DNA of 64,000 nt, from positions 5,676 through 69,675 of the forward strand of contig JAGXHN010000011.1 in the NCBI GenBank assembly GCA_024636225.1. Direction: 5' to 3'. The stretch comes from Desulfuromonadaceae bacterium (GTDB lineage Bacteria > Desulfobacterota > Desulfuromonadia > Desulfuromonadales > UBA2294). The notes beneath the pieces are model-generated. The model was given only the letters and a program-made list of their open reading frames with translations, was not told the DNA's origin and did no database searches. Each line of letters begins with the position of its first letter. Position 1 is the first letter of the stretch. A program made the translations under genes and the position numbers. Below are positions 62,298 through 64,000 of this stretch, in pieces.

Positions 62298-63314
62298 ATG
62301 ATTATGAAAAAAGTTCTGATGACCCTTATTGTCATCTCCCTGTTATTTTCCCTCCCCGCCTGGGGGGAGAGCCGTACCGGCCAGGTTACCATGGAGTTCG
62401 ACCTGAGCGCGCAACCGGTCGACGAAACCGTAAAACTCTGGATCCCTTATCCGGTCTCGGATCCAAACCAGCAAATCAGCAAGCTCCGGCTGGTCGGTGA
62501 TTACAGCAAGGCGGCTGTTTACACCGTCCGCACAAACGGTACACCGGTGCTGTATGCACAGTGGCCGCAGGGGAGCAAGAGCCGCAAGCTGACTCTCGCC
62601 TTCGAGGTCGAGCGCGATGAGCTGCGTCGTGGTGTTCTCCCGACAACTGAGCGGGCCTGGAACCGGGCCGACTACGCCGAGTATCTCGCTCCGACCAGCC
62701 TCGGACCGACAGATGGAGCGGTGAAGGCGCTGGCAGATTCGATCGTCGCGCAGAAATCGACCGTGCTGGAGCGGGCCAAAGCGATCTACGACTGGACCGT
62801 AGAGAATATGTATCGCGATCCTGATACCCTGGGGTGCGGAAAAGGAGACGTCTGCTACCTGCTACTGAAGCCGGGTGGCAAGTGTACCGACATCTCGTCG
62901 GTCTTTGTCGCTCTTTGCCGGGCGGCCGGGGTCCCGGCCCGCGAGGTTTTCGGACTGCGCCTTGGCAAAAAAGCTGAACAGGAGATCACCGGCTGGCAGC
63001 ACTGCTGGTCCGAATTTTTCCTCCCCGGTTACGGCTGGGTGCCGGCCGACCCTGCCGATGTACTCAAGGCGATGCTGGTCGAGAAGCTGACGCTCGATAG
63101 TCCGCGCGTCACCGAGCTACGCGACTATTTCTGGGGTGGCATTGATGCTTACCGCTTCAAACTGGCCAGCGGACGCGACCTGATCCTTGCTCCGTCCCAG
63201 GCCGGCAAGCCGCTCAACACCTTCGGCTACCCCTATGCCGAAGTCGGTGGCAAGCCGCTCGATTTTTACGACCCCAAGAGCTTCAGCTATCGTTTCGACT
63301 TCAAGGAGTTATAA
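62298..63314 (+). CDS. Secreted transglutaminase-like protein
   Basis: 338 residues. Signal peptide (hydrophobic residues 5-22, cleavage near AWGE). The core has Cys196 in GGKCTDISSVFV, His235 in WQHCWSEF and Asp251 in PADPAD, the order expected of the transglutaminase/papain-like triad. Such periplasmic proteins can be proteases or cross-linking enzymes. GGAG precedes the ATG at 62298. Divergent from a LysR gene that probably controls it; ends at a terminator. Confidence 0.88.
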   Translation: MIMKKVLMTLIVISLLFSLPAWGESRTGQVTMEFDLSAQPVDETVKLWIPYPVSDPNQQISKLRLVGDYSKAAVYTVRTNGTPVLYAQWPQGSKSRKLTLAFEVERDELRRGVLPTTERAWNRADYAEYLAPTSLGPTDGAVKALADSIVAQKSTVLERAKAIYDWTVENMYRDPDTLGCGKGDVCYLLLKPGGKCTDISSVFVALCRAAGVPAREVFGLRLGKKAEQEITGWQHCWSEFFLPGYGWVPADPADVLKAMLVEKLTLDSPRVTELRDYFWGGIDAYRFKLASGRDLILAPSQAGKPLNTFGYPYAEVGGKPLDFYDPKSFSYRFDFKEL

Positions 63315-63354
63315 CGATAAAGGTTGGAATCACCCGTTCTCAAACTAAAAAAGG

Positions 63355-63384
63355 GGACAGATCGAATAGATCTGTCCTTTTTTT
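63355..63384 (+). terminator. Rho-independent terminator after the transglutaminase gene
   Basis: GGACAGATC (63355-63363) pairs perfectly with GATCTGTCC (63369-63377) around a 5-base loop, with a run of T after it and A before it. Confidence 0.93.
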
Positions 63385-63412
63385 CGGTGATAATGATTCG
63401 GCCAGTTCAGGA

Positions 63413-63424
63413 TTGATGCATCAA
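63413..63424. promoter_or_regulatory. Perfect palindrome upstream of aceE
   Basis: TTGATGCATCAA, a 12-bp perfect palindrome 118 bases before the aceE start. A candidate operator; it does not match the PdhR site as I know it. No clear sigma70 promoter was found in 63385-63541. Confidence 0.35.
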
Positions 63425-63541
63425 ATTCTCTCCCGCTCTTCTATCTTTCCCTTCAAACGTAGATAAAGCTAAAAGATCAGGTACATTTCTAGGGTAGGAA
63501 GGATTTAATGGTTCAGTTTTCGCAAAGAGGAGTTGTCGTTC

Positions 63542-64000
63542 ATGACCAAAGAAGAGAGCAAGTCTATTGATAATCTGCTCGATATCGAAAACAGAGAATG
63601 GCGTGAGTCGCTCGATTATGTGTTGCAGACGCAAGGAGAAGAGAGGGTGCGCCAGTTGCTGCGCCTGTTGCAGGTGCGTGCTCAGGAGCAGGGGGTCAGC
63701 ATCCCTTTTACGGCCAATACCCCTTACTTCAACTCCATCCCAAGGGACCAGCAACCGGTTTTCCCGGGCAATCGCGAGATCGAACGACGGATTAAATCGA
63801 TCATTCGCTGGAATGCCATGGCGATGGTGGTTCGTGCCAATCGGGAAGTAAACGGGATCGGCGGCCATATCTCCACTTATGCTTCGGCCGCGACCCTCTG
63901 GGAGATCGGTTACAATCATTTCTGGCGCGGTCGAACGGATGAATTTCTCGGCGATATGGTCTATTTTCAGGGTCACGCATCGCCGGGAGTCTATGCCCGG
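63542..64000 (+). CDS. aceE: Pyruvate dehydrogenase E1 component (partial, C-terminus outside window)
   Basis: The first 153 codons of the homodimeric type E1: NREWRESLDYVLQTQGEER, then IRRWNAM-like IIRWNAMAMVVRANRE and the GGHISTYASAATLWEIGYNHF segment that is diagnostic of AceE. It decarboxylates pyruvate with thiamine diphosphate to feed acetyl-CoA. ATG at 63542, with AGAGGAG about 9 bases upstream. A short upstream ORF overlaps the start. Confidence 0.94.
   Translation, partial: MTKEESKSIDNLLDIENREWRESLDYVLQTQGEERVRQLLRLLQVRAQEQGVSIPFTANTPYFNSIPRDQQPVFPGNREIERRIKSIIRWNAMAMVVRANREVNGIGGHISTYASAATLWEIGYNHFWRGRTDEFLGDMVYFQGHASPGVYAR

Overview
The window is about 64 kb of chromosome centred on a replication origin. 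It appears to come from a Desulfuromonadales-type deltaproteobacterium (Geobacter / Desulfuromonas / Pelobacter relatives). The evidence for this is the gene order rpmH-rnpA-yidD-yidC-mnmE-mnmG-rsmG-parA-parB-bactofilin, an ATP synthase operon lacking the a and c subunits but carrying paired b and b' subunits, a CxxCH multihaem-type lipoprotein, a YkgJ-type cysteine cluster protein, and a Geobacter-like beta-hydroxyacid dehydrogenase. The genus is an inference. I recognised no tRNA, rRNA, CRISPR array, insertion sequence or prophage.

Left arm (1-15 kb): partial dapF; a small protein plus a metallo-beta-lactamase-fold hydrolase; prmA-rsmE-zinc ribbon protein; a DUF299-type phosphoenolpyruvate synthase/dikinase regulator; an OmpR-type two-component pair followed by an HtrA protease; a NarX/NarL-like pair followed by an ATP-grasp-like protein; recQ and two small proteins. 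A strong hairpin terminator at 15.15 kb separates this from the ATP synthase operon (atpF'-F-H-A-G-D-C, minus strand, 15.2-21.1 kb). Next come bactofilin, parB, parA, rsmG, mnmG, mnmE, yidC, yidD, rnpA and rpmH, all on the minus strand and so reading away from the origin. Two parS sites lie between mnmG and mnmE.

Origin (29.9-34.1 kb): DnaA boxes flank dnaA on both sides, followed by dnaN, recF, gyrB and gyrA on the plus strand. dnaA, dnaN and recF are strikingly AT-rich compared with everything further out. G+C rises with distance from the origin and is highest near the right edge.

Right arm (39-64 kb): a TPR membrane protein overlapping gyrA, gpsA, a periplasmic cyclophilin, an atypical EEP-fold protein, nth, a class A penicillin-binding protein, a dihaem lipoprotein, pyk, queC-folE2 (queuosine precursor synthesis), a DUF2064 protein, the complete tolQ-tolR-tolA-tolB-pal-cpoB envelope system, a degenerate alpha/beta hydrolase, a hydroxyacid dehydrogenase, several small enzymes, a LysR regulator divergent from a secreted transglutaminase-like protein, and the start of aceE.

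Most of the window is conserved housekeeping sequence and I found no clear candidate for a wholly new system. The best leads are the base-composition island at the origin, the parS site that supplies mnmG's ribosome-binding region, the two-component/ATP-grasp triad, and two enzymes with altered active-site motifs.
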